A stretch of DNA of 64,000 bases from Metallumcola ferriviriculae (GTDB lineage Bacteria; Bacillota; JADQBR01): NCBI RefSeq assembly GCF_035573695.1, contig NZ_CP121694.1, positions 2,394,501-2,458,500 of the forward strand, read 5' to 3'. Shown here piece after piece: positions 16,295 to 25,148 of the stretch (its first letter is position 1; every line of letters starts with the position of its first letter). Below the pieces are notes generated by a model that was not told where the DNA came from, ran no database searches, and was given only the letters and a program-made list of their open reading frames with translations. The translations under genes were made by a program, and so were the position numbers.

Positions 16295-17294
16295 TGCCTT
16301 CGCCGCCTTTGCGGCCGTGGTAGAGGCACCAGGGTTCTTCGGCCATGTAGTCGCCATCGTTGTAGAATGCTGCTCTGGCTCGGCAGCCGCCGCAAATCTT
16401 CTTGTATCCGCAAACTCCGCAGCCGCCTTTATATTCCATGGTACGCAGTTCCTTGAATGTGGGGCTGTCTGCCCACAGCTCGCTGAACTTTTCTTCTTTT
16501 ACGTTGCCAATATGGATATCCATGTAGGCACAGGGCTGTACATCACCGCGGGGGCCGATGATGCAGTAGCTGGTACCTGCCAGGCAGCCGCGACCGAAAC
16601 GCATATTCATGCCCATCTGTTTGGCAATACGCATAAACTGGGGCGCGCAGGTGGGTTTCAATTCGATGTCCACTTCCTGCTGTTTTTTAAGGATACGCTC
16701 CAGCAGTTCTTCATACTGTTCTGCGCGGAGGGATTCTTCTTCAATACTGACAGCACGGCCGGTAGGAACCAGGAAGAAGATGTGATGCGCTACGGCGCCC
16801 ATATCCACGGCAAAATCAGTCATATCGGTAACTTCATGGTCATTCCAGTCCATTACAGTAGTATGAATCTGGAAGGGCAAGCCCACTTCGCGGGAGTTCT
16901 TCATACCGCGCACCGCCTCGTCCCACGCACCTTTATATTTACGCAATTTATCGTGCTTTGCTTTGTCTAAGCTATCTAAACTGATACCGACACCCATAAC
17001 ACCCAAGTCTTTCAATTTTTGGGCCACCTCTTTAGTAATCAAGGTGCCGTTGGTACCAAAGACCACCCTCAGACCGCCTTTAATGCCGTGTTCTACCAAC
17101 TCAAAGATATCATCCCGCATAAAGGGTTCGCCGCCGGAAAAAATCATAATTTTAAAACCCGCTTTGATGATCTCGTCCAACAGTTGTTTGCCCTGCTCAG
17201 TACTCAGTTCCTCGTCAGATCTGGCCCCTGCGTCACGATAGCAGTGATCACAGTACATATTACATTGGTTGGTGGTATTCCAAGAAATTATCAT
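16290..17294 (-). CDS. ahbD: AhbD/NirJ2-type radical SAM heme synthase
   Basis: 334 residues, ATG after GGAGGTAGGAG. The radical SAM cluster motif CNMYCDHC lies at residues 11-18, SGGEP follows, and the C-terminus carries a SPASM-type auxiliary cluster region (CGVCGYKKICGGC). The start IISWNTTNQCNMYCDHC is typical of AhbD/NirJ2, which decarboxylates Fe-coproporphyrin III to heme b in the siroheme-dependent route. The partner AhbC (NirJ1) and AhbA/B are not in the window and must be elsewhere if the route works. The C-terminal lysine and the stop codon run into a palindromic repeat. Confidence 0.92.
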   Translation of the reverse strand: MIISWNTTNQCNMYCDHCYRDAGARSDEELSTEQGKQLLDEIIKAGFKIMIFSGGEPFMRDDIFELVEHGIKGGLRVVFGTNGTLITKEVAQKLKDLGVMGVGISLDSLDKAKHDKLRKYKGAWDEAVRGMKNSREVGLPFQIHTTVMDWNDHEVTDMTDFAVDMGAVAHHIFFLVPTGRAVSIEEESLRAEQYEELLERILKKQQEVDIELKPTCAPQFMRIAKQMGMNMRFGRGCLAGTSYCIIGPRGDVQPCAYMDIHIGNVKEEKFSELWADSPTFKELRTMEYKGGCGVCGYKKICGGCRARAAFYNDGDYMAEEPWCLYHGRKGGEGK

Positions 17295-17327
17295 GACTCC
17301 TACCTCCGTTTCTCTCCTTAGTTAGCA

Positions 17328-18305
17328 CTATCTATCCTTTAACCATTTGGCGGCATCCTTAGCAAAATAAGTAAGGATCAAATCTGCACCGGCTCTTTTC
17401 ATACCGGTGAGCATTTCCATTACCACTGCTTGTTCGTCTATCCATCCTTTTTCCGCCGCAGCTTTAATCATGGAATATTCACCGCTGACATTATAAGCTG
17501 CCACGGGATAAGTAAATTCGTCCTTCAATCGACGAATAATATCCATATAGGCAAGTGCCGGCTTAACCATCACAATATCCGCACCTTCTTCGATGTCAAG
17601 CAGAGTTTCCTTAATCGCTTCATCGCTATTGGGCGGGTCCATCTGGTAGCTGCGCCGATCGCCAAATTGCGGTGCAGATTCTGCCGCCTCGCGGAATGGT
17701 CCGTAAAAAGCGGACGAATATTTGGCAGAATAGGCCATGATGGGAATTTTGCTATAGCCATTATCATCAAGCTTTTCCCTGATTGCCCTCACTCGCCCGT
17801 CCATCATATCCGACGGCGCCACCATATCTGCACCCGCTTCAACATGAGACAGTGCGGTACGAGCTAGAAACTCCAGCGTAGGATCATTTAGTACGTCACC
17901 TTCGTGAACGATACCACAGTGTCCGTGACTGGTAAATTCACAGAGGCAAACATCGGTAATCACCAACAGGTCCGGATATTCTTTCTTAATAGCTCGAATG
18001 GCCTCCTGGACAATTCCATCGGCAGCATAGGCACCGGAACCCTTTTCATCCTTCACATCGGGTATACCAAAGAGAATAATGGCCGGAATACCCAGTTCAA
18101 CCACTTCTCCCACCGCCGGCAGCAGCTTGTCTACCGAATATTGGCAAACTCCGGGCATTGATGAAATCGGATTAGCTACTTCTTCACCGTAGATGACAAA
18201 CATAGGATAAATCAAATCGTCAACAGTTAATAAATTCTCTCGCACCATCCGGCGCAGCGTCTCACTGCCGCGCAAGCGGCGAGGACGCAGGGTTGGAAAA
18301 TACAA
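17328..18305 (-). CDS. hemB: Delta-aminolevulinic acid dehydratase (porphobilinogen synthase)
   Basis: 325 residues from TTG 18303-18305, chosen because GGAGGTGG lies 8 bp upstream and the protein then begins [12 protein letters not shown] as in relatives; an earlier TTG/ATG would overlap cobA-hemD. It joins two 5-aminolevulinates into porphobilinogen. The cysteine metal site [13 protein letters not shown] and the two active-site lysines ([15 protein letters not shown] and [12 protein letters not shown]) are present. Cys-rich site implies a zinc-type enzyme. Tight operon position. Confidence 0.97.
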   Translation of the reverse strand: MYFPTLRPRRLRGSETLRRMVRENLLTVDDLIYPMFVIYGEEVANPISSMPGVCQYSVDKLLPAVGEVVELGIPAIILFGIPDVKDEKGSGAYAADGIVQEAIRAIKKEYPDLLVITDVCLCEFTSHGHCGIVHEGDVLNDPTLEFLARTALSHVEAGADMVAPSDMMDGRVRAIREKLDDNGYSKIPIMAYSAKYSSAFYGPFREAAESAPQFGDRRSYQMDPPNSDEAIKETLLDIEEGADIVMVKPALAYMDIIRRLKDEFTYPVAAYNVSGEYSMIKAAAEKGWIDEQAVVMEMLTGMKRAGADLILTYFAKDAAKWLKDR

Positions 18306-18319
18306 ATTCTCCACCTCCA

Positions 18320-19828
18320 TCAAATATATTGTAAAATTGCAGCCAATAAACCGTCAATGGTATATTCTTCTGCCTCAATATGCACCGTCAGCCCCATTTT
18401 CCGGGCCGTTTCAGCGGTTATCGGTCCGATACAGGCGATAATCACATCTTTCAACAGCTCATCAGCGCGCTGTCGGGGCAATTTGCTCAGAAAGTTTCTT
18501 ACTGTAGAAGAACTGGTGAAAGTGACAACATGGAGCTTCCCTTGGGATAGGAGTTGCAGCAGTTTATCCGGGTCGCCGCTGCCGGTTACCGTCTCGTAGG
18601 CGGTAACTTCCTCTACCAGCGCACCCATCTCCATCAGTTTTTCCGGCAGTACCTGCCGGGCAATATCTGCCCGGGGCAGCAGCACCTTCATACCCTTCAA
18701 ACCATAGTCCTTCATTCCCTCAATGACAGCTTCCGCCACATATTCCTCCGGCATATAATCCACCAGTAATCCTTTTTTCTCCACCGCTGCCGCAGTCTTG
18801 GGACCGATTGCACAGATCTTCGCTTCGGCTAGGCAGCGTATGTCCTTCTTTTTCTCCCACATAGCCCGGAAAAAGTGGTTGACACCATTTACGCTGGTAA
18901 ATACCACCCAGTCGAACTGCTCCACTTTATCAATGGCGTTATCCAGTGGTGAGCTATCCGAGGGCTTCACAATATCTATTACAGGAAAAATATAGGGTTC
19001 TCCGCCCAGCGTTTCTATCATCTCGGCAAAACCCGCCGCCTGATGTACCGGGCGGGAAATAAGGATGCGTTTACCGAAAAGGGGCTTATCCTCTACCCAG
19101 CGCAGCTGTTCTCGCAAATTAGCAGTGTGGCCGATGACCGTCACCGCCGGATGCTTGATACCTGCCTGTCTCACCATTCCTGTTATGGATGCTAAAGTGC
19201 CGCTAACAGTTTTTTGTTCAGGGGTTGTCCCCTCTTGCACTACGGCAACCGGAGTTTCCGGGTCTTTGCCTGCACTAATCAACCGCAGGGTGATCTTCTC
19301 CAGGTTTTTTAGACCCATCATAAATACTAAAGTATTAATGTCAACCAGCTGTTCCCAGGGAATTTTGGATTTTTCCATATAGGGATCTTCTTCTCCGGTA
19401 ATTATAGTCACCGAAGAATTTATCGTGCCATCAGTTAACGGTATACCGGCATAGGCCGGTGCTGCCGCTGCTGCGGTGACACCGGGCACCACTTCACATG
19501 GTATCCCTTCCTCGGCCAATGCCAGTGCTTCTTCACTGCCCCGGCCAAAAGCGAAAGGATCGCCCGCATTCAGGCGGGTCACCGTTTTTCCCGCTTTGGC
19601 ATAATGTACCAAATTTGCATTAATATCGAATGCGTTCATGGCATCTTTCCCCGGGGCCTGACCCGCAGGTACCATCAAACAGTCAGCAGCGGCGTAATCC
19701 AGTAACCGAGGACTGACCGATTGGTGGTAAATAAGTACATCGGCGTCCTTGATACATCTCAATCCTTTAATTGTAATAAGGCCGGGATCCCCCGGCCCGG
19801 CACCTACAAGATAAACTTTTCCAATCAT
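18320..19828 (-). CDS. cobA-hemD: Uroporphyrinogen-III C-methyltransferase / uroporphyrinogen-III synthase fusion
   Basis: 502 residues. Residues 1-250 form a SUMT (CobA) domain that methylates uroporphyrinogen III to precorrin-2 ([28 protein letters not shown]). Residues 255-500 form HemD, which closes hydroxymethylbilane into uroporphyrinogen III. The fusion is usual in Clostridia. Two SUMT blocks deviate from the consensus: NAGDP where KGGDP is usual, and YHQSV where YDRLV is usual. Activity probably remains but was judged by eye. Starts 3 bp after hemC. Confidence 0.95.
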   Translation of the reverse strand: MIGKVYLVGAGPGDPGLITIKGLRCIKDADVLIYHQSVSPRLLDYAAADCLMVPAGQAPGKDAMNAFDINANLVHYAKAGKTVTRLNAGDPFAFGRGSEEALALAEEGIPCEVVPGVTAAAAAPAYAGIPLTDGTINSSVTIITGEEDPYMEKSKIPWEQLVDINTLVFMMGLKNLEKITLRLISAGKDPETPVAVVQEGTTPEQKTVSGTLASITGMVRQAGIKHPAVTVIGHTANLREQLRWVEDKPLFGKRILISRPVHQAAGFAEMIETLGGEPYIFPVIDIVKPSDSSPLDNAIDKVEQFDWVVFTSVNGVNHFFRAMWEKKKDIRCLAEAKICAIGPKTAAAVEKKGLLVDYMPEEYVAEAVIEGMKDYGLKGMKVLLPRADIARQVLPEKLMEMGALVEEVTAYETVTGSGDPDKLLQLLSQGKLHVVTFTSSSTVRNFLSKLPRQRADELLKDVIIACIGPITAETARKMGLTVHIEAEEYTIDGLLAAILQYI

Positions 19829-19831
19829 ACT

Positions 19832-20770
19832 TTAAGCTTCCTCCGTCTCTCGCCTTACGGCTTCGAGAATTTTTTTCGCACCTCGGGCAAGCAGCTTATC
19901 TGCCAACTGAATTCCCAATTGCTCCGCCTGATCGGCATCGCCGGCCACTTGATCCCGCAGCAGCTCTGTACCGTCTAGGCTCGCTACAAGGCCTTCCAGA
20001 GTAACAGTATCTCCCTCAACCAAAGCTAAGGCACCAATAGGTATCTGACAGCCGCCTTCGAGTTTTCTCAGCATCGCCCGTTCCGCCAAGATAGCCAACT
20101 GAGACTGCCGGTGGTTGATTGCAACAACTATCTGCTTCAATTCCACATCATTCCGGCGTAGTTCTATGCCAATAGAGCCCTGTCCTACCGCGGGAAGAAT
20201 AATATCATAAGCGATTTTTTCTTCAATTCTCTCCGCCCAACCCATTCGTTCTACTCCGGCGGCGGCTAGAATAAGAGCATCAAAATCCTGTTCTTCAAGC
20301 TTACGCATGCGTGTATTCAAATTTCCCCGAACATCCTCAATAGTCAAATCCGGCCGGTATTTCAAAAGTTGTGCCCGGCGGCGGAGACTGCTGGTAGCAA
20401 CTCTGGCTCCTTCTGGTAAATCGGCCAATTGATACCCTTTATGTGACACCACAACGTCCCGCGGATCAAACCGTTCACAAATGGCACCGATAGCCAATCC
20501 CTCGGGCAAAGCAGTGGGCAGGTCCTTCATACTGTGTACAGCCATATCAATCTCGCCGGCTAGCATGGCCACTTCAAGCTCTTTAGTAAAAAGACCCTTG
20601 TCACCGATTTTTGCCAGCGCTACATCCAGGATTTTGTCTCCCTGGGTTTTAACACTTTTGACACTAATTTTATAATCCGGGTAAAGACGCTGCAATTTAT
20701 CCTTTACCCAATTTGTCTGCCATAACGCTAAGGCACTGTCTCTTGTCCCGATGATAATTTCTCGTGTCAT
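19832..20770 (-). CDS. hemC: Hydroxymethylbilane synthase (porphobilinogen deaminase)
   Basis: 312 residues, ATG after GGGGGA. It polymerises four porphobilinogens into hydroxymethylbilane. N-terminal IIIGTRDSALALWQT, the catalytic-arginine block ATSSLRRRAQLL, and EGGCQIPIGA with the cysteine that carries the dipyrromethane cofactor are all present. Normal length. It lies 16 bp after hemA. Confidence 0.97.
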   Translation of the reverse strand: MTREIIIGTRDSALALWQTNWVKDKLQRLYPDYKISVKSVKTQGDKILDVALAKIGDKGLFTKELEVAMLAGEIDMAVHSMKDLPTALPEGLAIGAICERFDPRDVVVSHKGYQLADLPEGARVATSSLRRRAQLLKYRPDLTIEDVRGNLNTRMRKLEEQDFDALILAAAGVERMGWAERIEEKIAYDIILPAVGQGSIGIELRRNDVELKQIVVAINHRQSQLAILAERAMLRKLEGGCQIPIGALALVEGDTVTLEGLVASLDGTELLRDQVAGDADQAEQLGIQLADKLLARGAKKILEAVRRETEEA

Positions 20771-20786
20771 TGTTGTCCCCCAAACT

Positions 20787-22115
20787 TTATTTTTTACTGG
20801 AATGTATCGTTACCGGTTTCTGGCCAATGTCCTTTTTTTTCATCTTTTGCCCTTCTACTTCCAGGCCAAAAAGATTTTGTAATATTTCCGCATAGAGATG
20901 TCCCTGATGAGTGGTGGCATATTCCTTTAAATTAATAATCGGGTCATGCAGCAGTTGATTGGTAATGGAATTGGCTAGGGAACCAATAACCTTTTTCTCC
21001 CGCTCGCTAAGGGAACCAAGACGGTTAATGGCTCGTTCCAGTTCATTCTCTTTGATATTTTCTGCTTTTTGCCGCAGTGCCTTGATGGTAGGCACCACGA
21101 AAAGACTGCTCAGCCATTTGAAAAAACTAGCTATTTCCTCTTCAATAATCACTTCAGCATCTGCAGCTAACTTTTTTCTTTCCGCCAAATTTTTATCCAC
21201 CACATACTGCAGTTCATCGATATCCTTTAATTGCACACCATCTATCTCAGCAATTTCAGGGTCAATATCCCGGGGCACGGCAATATCAATCATAAACAAC
21301 GGCTTATGATAATCCCGTCTTACAGCAGCTGTCTTCTCCGCCGTAATTATGTAGCTACTGGCTGCGGTGCAGCTGATAATTACATCTGCTTGATTAAAAT
21401 AGTCAAATAAGTTTTCAAAACGAATGGCCCGGCCGCCGAATTCCTCCGCCATAGCCACTGCCTTATCATAAGAACGGTTGGCCACCAGTACGGAATTCAC
21501 TCCGTGAGAAACCAAATGCTTTGCCGTGAGGCCGCTCATTTTTCCAGCCCCGATAATTAACACCGATTTGCCTGTCAAATCATTAAATGTCTGCTTGGCC
21601 AATTCTACCGCCGCGTAGCTGATGGAAACAGCGTTTTGGTCAATCTTTGTCTCGGTACGCACCCGCTTACCCACGGTAATAGCTTGTTGGAATAAGGTAT
21701 TCAGCACGCCGTTGGTGGCACCTTGGTCTCTGGAAATTTCATAAGCTTCCCGAACTTGGCCCAGGACTTGCGTTTCACCCAGTATCATTGAATCCAATCC
21801 TGACGCAACACGGAAAATATGACGAACTGCATCGTACAAAGTATGCACATAGATAAAGTCCCTAATATCAGCCGTGGTGAGACCGCAGCTTTCTGCCAAA
21901 AATGCTTTGATACCCGCAAGTCCTGTATCAACATCGGTAACAGCGGCATAAACCTCGGTGCGATTACAAGTTGAAAGGATGGTACAACCGTGGACATGCT
22001 TTTTTTCTTTTAAGCGTGGAAAAGCCTCCTCGAGTTTTTCATAAGGAAAAGATAACTTTTCCCTAACCTCTACCGGTGCTGTTTTGTGATTAAGGCCTAC
22101 TGTGAGGATATACAT
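20787..22115 (-). CDS. hemA: Glutamyl-tRNA reductase
   Basis: 442 residues, ATG after AAGGAGCGG. It reduces glutamyl-tRNA to glutamate-1-semialdehyde, the committed step. The catalytic Cys is in ILSTCNRTEVYA (about residue 50), the NADPH fold in VLIIGAGKMSGLTAKHL, and a helical dimerisation domain ends the protein. First intact gene of the heme operon. Its first 19 bases overlap the end of the decayed precorrin-2 dehydrogenase frame. Confidence 0.97.
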   Translation of the reverse strand: MYILTVGLNHKTAPVEVREKLSFPYEKLEEAFPRLKEKKHVHGCTILSTCNRTEVYAAVTDVDTGLAGIKAFLAESCGLTTADIRDFIYVHTLYDAVRHIFRVASGLDSMILGETQVLGQVREAYEISRDQGATNGVLNTLFQQAITVGKRVRTETKIDQNAVSISYAAVELAKQTFNDLTGKSVLIIGAGKMSGLTAKHLVSHGVNSVLVANRSYDKAVAMAEEFGGRAIRFENLFDYFNQADVIISCTAASSYIITAEKTAAVRRDYHKPLFMIDIAVPRDIDPEIAEIDGVQLKDIDELQYVVDKNLAERKKLAADAEVIIEEEIASFFKWLSSLFVVPTIKALRQKAENIKENELERAINRLGSLSEREKKVIGSLANSITNQLLHDPIINLKEYATTHQGHLYAEILQNLFGLEVEGQKMKKKDIGQKPVTIHSSKK

Positions 22116-22390
22116 TGGTTGATCCGCTCCTTCACTTTTCTCTCGTCCCCAACTCGCACCAAATCCAGCAAGTCAGATTTACCAACGAAGTACAAATAGA
22201 CTGGTGTTATTCGGGGTCGGTATTTTTTAAATTATTTCATTGCGGTTACCCCAAGAGAAGCAAATAATCTTGATATTCAGTACAAACTCCTGCTCAAACT
22301 GCCGGCAAAGCTTAGCCGCAAATGTAGGACTGGTATCGTTAGTAAGCTGTAATGGTCAAATCACCTTGACGCATTTTCCACAGTAACTTC
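22097..22390 (-). pseudogene. Remnant of precorrin-2 dehydrogenase (CysG N-domain / SirC type)
   Basis: Three pieces in different frames line up, in order, with the C-terminal half of precorrin-2 dehydrogenases: MRQGDLTIT (22348-22374; family RRGDLTIAIST), LTNDTSPTFAAKLCRQFEQEF (family GKSPALARKIRQELEQEF) ending at a stop at 22227, and KSDLLDLVRVGDERKVKERI...CISS ending at a TAG at 22097 (family SDLLELLRRGDEEAVKERIE). The N-terminal NAD-binding half is missing. The last frame overlaps hemA by 19 bp, as an intact operon neighbour would. The enzyme makes sirohydrochlorin from precorrin-2, needed for siroheme and the Ahb route, so a working copy is expected elsewhere. Confidence 0.75.
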
Positions 22391-22531
22391 TTATTATTAT
22401 ACTATTCCCGTGTGAGTTTGAGAAATAATTAACAAACACATTAAACATTTCGTGATAAAGAGAATATTTCCTGCTAAAACATATGGTTTCCTAAAAAAAT
22501 TAGTTAAACACATTTACGCGACTCATTAAGC
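22391..22531. other. AT-rich spacer upstream of the heme operon
   Basis: No gene or repeat that I can support. It probably contains the heme operon promoter and any residue of the lost N-terminal half of the precorrin-2 dehydrogenase. Confidence 0.4.
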
Positions 22532-22560
22532 AATGCCTATTGTTTCCAAAAGTAGGCATT
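22532..22560 (-). terminator. Possible weak terminator after the cytochrome-TPR fusion
   Basis: AATGCCTA pairs with TAGGCATT, 29 bp past the stop of the cytochrome gene. No T-run follows on the minus strand. Confidence 0.4.
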
Positions 22561-22588
22561 TACAAGTTTAACTTATTCGAGTGCTACT

Positions 22589-23845
22589 CTAAAGCCTTAA
22601 CCGCTTTAGTGCCGCTTCGGCAGGAAGATAACCAGGTTTCTTTTCCAGGGCTTTTCGATAGTTTCTTACAGCTCGGTCTATTTGTCCCATTCGCTCAAAT
22701 GCAACCCCCGCCAGATAATATGCATTAGGTATACTAGAGTCAATTTCAATCGCACCGATTATTTCGTGTACGGCATCTTGATATCTTCCCTTTTCTATCA
22801 TTAATTCTGCAATGGTCAGCATAATTGCCGTATGTTTATGACATTGATTGCAATAGGCCTTTGCCGGAGCCGTAATCAAAGTTTTTGAAGTTGGCTTGCT
22901 AACATTGTGGCAAGCTAAGCATGGCTCAAAATCTTTAATTATCGCAAATGCATGACCAAAGGCCCATTCACCTTCGATGTGGCTAGACGGACGCTGCCCG
23001 TGGCAGTTAGCACAGAAAGAATTACGTTTGGCGTATTCCGCTGCCTTAGTCACATTTCCTAAAGAGGGATCTTTAAGATTTAAATCGACGTTACCATAGG
23101 AATGGCATTTGATGCATCCATCCAAACTAGCAATGGCCTGCTTACCATGAATTTGTTTCCAATTATCCGCTTTATGAGATTCCGGATCAATAACATCAGT
23201 ATGACATGTCTCGCACTCCATCGGTGCCTTGCGTGCTTTATGGCAGGTCATACAGGTCTTCATTTTGGGCTCTATGTTTGCCTGAATCATTTGCGTTTTA
23301 CCCGTTATGTAGGTCCAGCTGGCATAATTGTCATTGGCAGTAAGACCACGTTCCATAATACTACCGTGGGAAATTCCATCATGGCACCGGGTACATTCCA
23401 CAGCCAGTTCATCCACATGCATAGCATGAGGCACTCTGATGTCTGCGGATGGAGTCACCACTCGCTGCACAGTATGGCATTTAAGGCAGATATTATTATC
23501 CAATTCCCCTTTCATGACAATGGGAGTATTATAGTTATCGGTAAAATGGGAATATACTTCATCCATTGCGTTGAATTTTCCCTTGATAAAATTACCAAGG
23601 CCGGTGCCTTCGTGGCACCTGACACATTGCACCTTGCTGTGGGGGGATGCCTTCCATGTGACATATTCAGGCTGTAGTTCGTGGCAGGAGCTACAAAACC
23701 TGGGGTCAGATGTAACCCGGGAACCAACGACCAGTCCGGTCAAAGCAAATAATGATAGACATGTAATGGCTATCACTAACTTCAATCGGCCTAATTTAGT
23801 ATCCCAAAATATCTTTTTGAACCATACAAATGGTTTGCCAAGCAT
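22589..23845 (-). CDS. NapC/NirT-type 10-heme cytochrome c with C-terminal TPR domain
   Basis: 418 residues from ATG 23843-23845 (GGGAGGG just upstream; an in-frame TTG 36 bp earlier lacks one). One membrane helix at about residues 19-42, then ten CXXCH motifs (CSSCH, CVRCH, CLKCH, CTRCH, CMTCH, CETCH, CIKCH, CANCH, CLACH, CNQCH). About residues 345-418 are two TPR-like repeats (ERMGQIDRAVRNYRKALEKKP). The cytochrome probably takes electrons from menaquinol; the TPRs probably bind a partner. In the 1.2-2.5 kb operon the same two activities are separate genes. A terminator separates it from the next cytochrome upstream. Confidence 0.9.
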   Translation of the reverse strand: MLGKPFVWFKKIFWDTKLGRLKLVIAITCLSLFALTGLVVGSRVTSDPRFCSSCHELQPEYVTWKASPHSKVQCVRCHEGTGLGNFIKGKFNAMDEVYSHFTDNYNTPIVMKGELDNNICLKCHTVQRVVTPSADIRVPHAMHVDELAVECTRCHDGISHGSIMERGLTANDNYASWTYITGKTQMIQANIEPKMKTCMTCHKARKAPMECETCHTDVIDPESHKADNWKQIHGKQAIASLDGCIKCHSYGNVDLNLKDPSLGNVTKAAEYAKRNSFCANCHGQRPSSHIEGEWAFGHAFAIIKDFEPCLACHNVSKPTSKTLITAPAKAYCNQCHKHTAIMLTIAELMIEKGRYQDAVHEIIGAIEIDSSIPNAYYLAGVAFERMGQIDRAVRNYRKALEKKPGYLPAEAALKRLRL

Positions 23846-23915
23846 ACATTTCCCTCCCGGGCGGGAGAAAGACCCCTCCAAAAAATTAACACAAAATTTA
23901 CAACTGACAAGGTGT

Positions 23916-23949
23916 AAAAAGGCCGGGCAGTAACCGGTACTGCCCGGCC
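23916..23949 (-). terminator. Terminator between the two 10-heme cytochromes
   Basis: GGCCGGGCAGTA pairs with TACTGCCCGGCC, followed by a T-run on the minus strand. It ends the transcript of the upstream cytochrome before the TPR-fused one. Confidence 0.88.
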
Positions 23950-24027
23950 GATATTTACCTTTATCAAGAGATTCTTAGATACGGCTACCAAATAACGCCC
24001 CGGATATTCTGCCCTCGATACTGAGCG

Positions 24028-25047
24028 CTATATCTGCTTATTCTCCGGGAACCAATGGCATAGGTTGCAATAAGTGTTGGTAACATTCTCTTCAGCTGCC
24101 GATTTATTAACATCATGGCAGACAAAACAATTATCTTTCCCTTTAGTCACAGCCGTCTTTCCGTGTTCCGGCCGCCAATTTTTATTTTCGTGATTTGCCG
24201 GCTTGGTCAGGTGACAGCTATAGCAGAAATCAGTCTGTCTAGCTATTTTCACTACAGTATCAGTCGAATTAGCCGGTAGATAGCTGTCTGAAGCATGGCA
24301 CTGCATGCATTCGACATACCCTTCACTCCTAGCAGTTAAGCCGTGGGTACTCTTCCACTGACCCTGCTGGTGACTATCAGGAAGTCGAATTACTTTATGG
24401 CATGCGGCACACTCCGTAGTAACACCTCGTTCCTCATGACAGGCCATACAGGTGCCCATAGGCGGGCGCACATATTTGGACTTTGTCTGTTCCTGAGCAA
24501 CTGCCGGCGTCCAATCATCATAAGGAATTTCCTTTGTTAATTCACGCTCGGCAAGCACCCCGTGGGCCACCCCTTTGTGACATGTGACGCACTCTATCTC
24601 TTGTTCTAAATGTCGATTGTGCGGTATTACTATGTCTCCTGACGCATTGACCAAGCGGTTTTGAGAGTGACATTGTTCACAAACATAATTCTCAATAGGA
24701 TGCGGCATCTCTATCGGATTAGGCACCTGGTCAGTCACATGTTGATAAAGCTGCTTCATTGCAGAAATCTTATGTTTTACCAGACTGTCTAACCCGGGCG
24801 GAATATGACACTTGACGCAATCAATTTGGTTGTGTGATGTAGCCTGCCAGGTAACAAATTCCGGCTGCATCTCGTGGCATGACGAACAAAACTGCGGCGT
24901 AGAAGTAACCTTAAGCATCCCCACCGAAGCAACACCGATAAAGATTAACAGCCCATTCGCCAGGATAAACAGCTTTAATTTATCTTCCGGCTTTGACAAA
25001 TCAAATTTAGGTATAATCTTTAAAAGAAACTTAAATATCTTTCTCAC
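24028..25047 (-). CDS. NapC/NirT-type 10-heme cytochrome c
   Basis: 339 residues, GTG start after AAGGAGGGG. Membrane helix at about residues 24-45, then ten CXXCH motifs (CSSCH, CVKCH, CEQCH, CVTCH, CMACH, CAACH, CMQCH, CYSCH, CFVCH, CNLCH). It is a close paralogue of the heme part of the 22589-23845 protein, with the same spacing of landmarks (FCSSCHEMQPEFVTWQATSH; GVAHG), but without TPRs. Likely a membrane-anchored menaquinol-oxidising electron carrier; acceptor unknown. It lies downstream of the polyprenyl synthase gene. Confidence 0.9.
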   Translation of the reverse strand: MRKIFKFLLKIIPKFDLSKPEDKLKLFILANGLLIFIGVASVGMLKVTSTPQFCSSCHEMQPEFVTWQATSHNQIDCVKCHIPPGLDSLVKHKISAMKQLYQHVTDQVPNPIEMPHPIENYVCEQCHSQNRLVNASGDIVIPHNRHLEQEIECVTCHKGVAHGVLAERELTKEIPYDDWTPAVAQEQTKSKYVRPPMGTCMACHEERGVTTECAACHKVIRLPDSHQQGQWKSTHGLTARSEGYVECMQCHASDSYLPANSTDTVVKIARQTDFCYSCHLTKPANHENKNWRPEHGKTAVTKGKDNCFVCHDVNKSAAEENVTNTYCNLCHWFPENKQI

Positions 25048-25148
25048 TTTTGCCCCTCCTTGTCGGAATGGCCGGGAACATTGTGAGTTTAGAATTATGT
25101 CTACCTTCCCAACCCCATCAGAAGGGAAGCCAAACTACTCTAATCTCT

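Noticed and set aside
16290-17294. Identification as AhbC/NirJ1 instead of AhbD/NirJ2
   Set aside because: The protein begins directly with the SWNTTNQCNMYC block and lacks the longer N-terminal extension of AhbC; length and C-terminus fit AhbD.
22230-22355. Resemblance of this fragment to an HPr phosphocarrier (LTNDTSPTFAAKL)
   Set aside because: The flanking fragments in other frames match precorrin-2 dehydrogenase in the right order and the position before hemA fits that gene, so HPr similarity is superficial.
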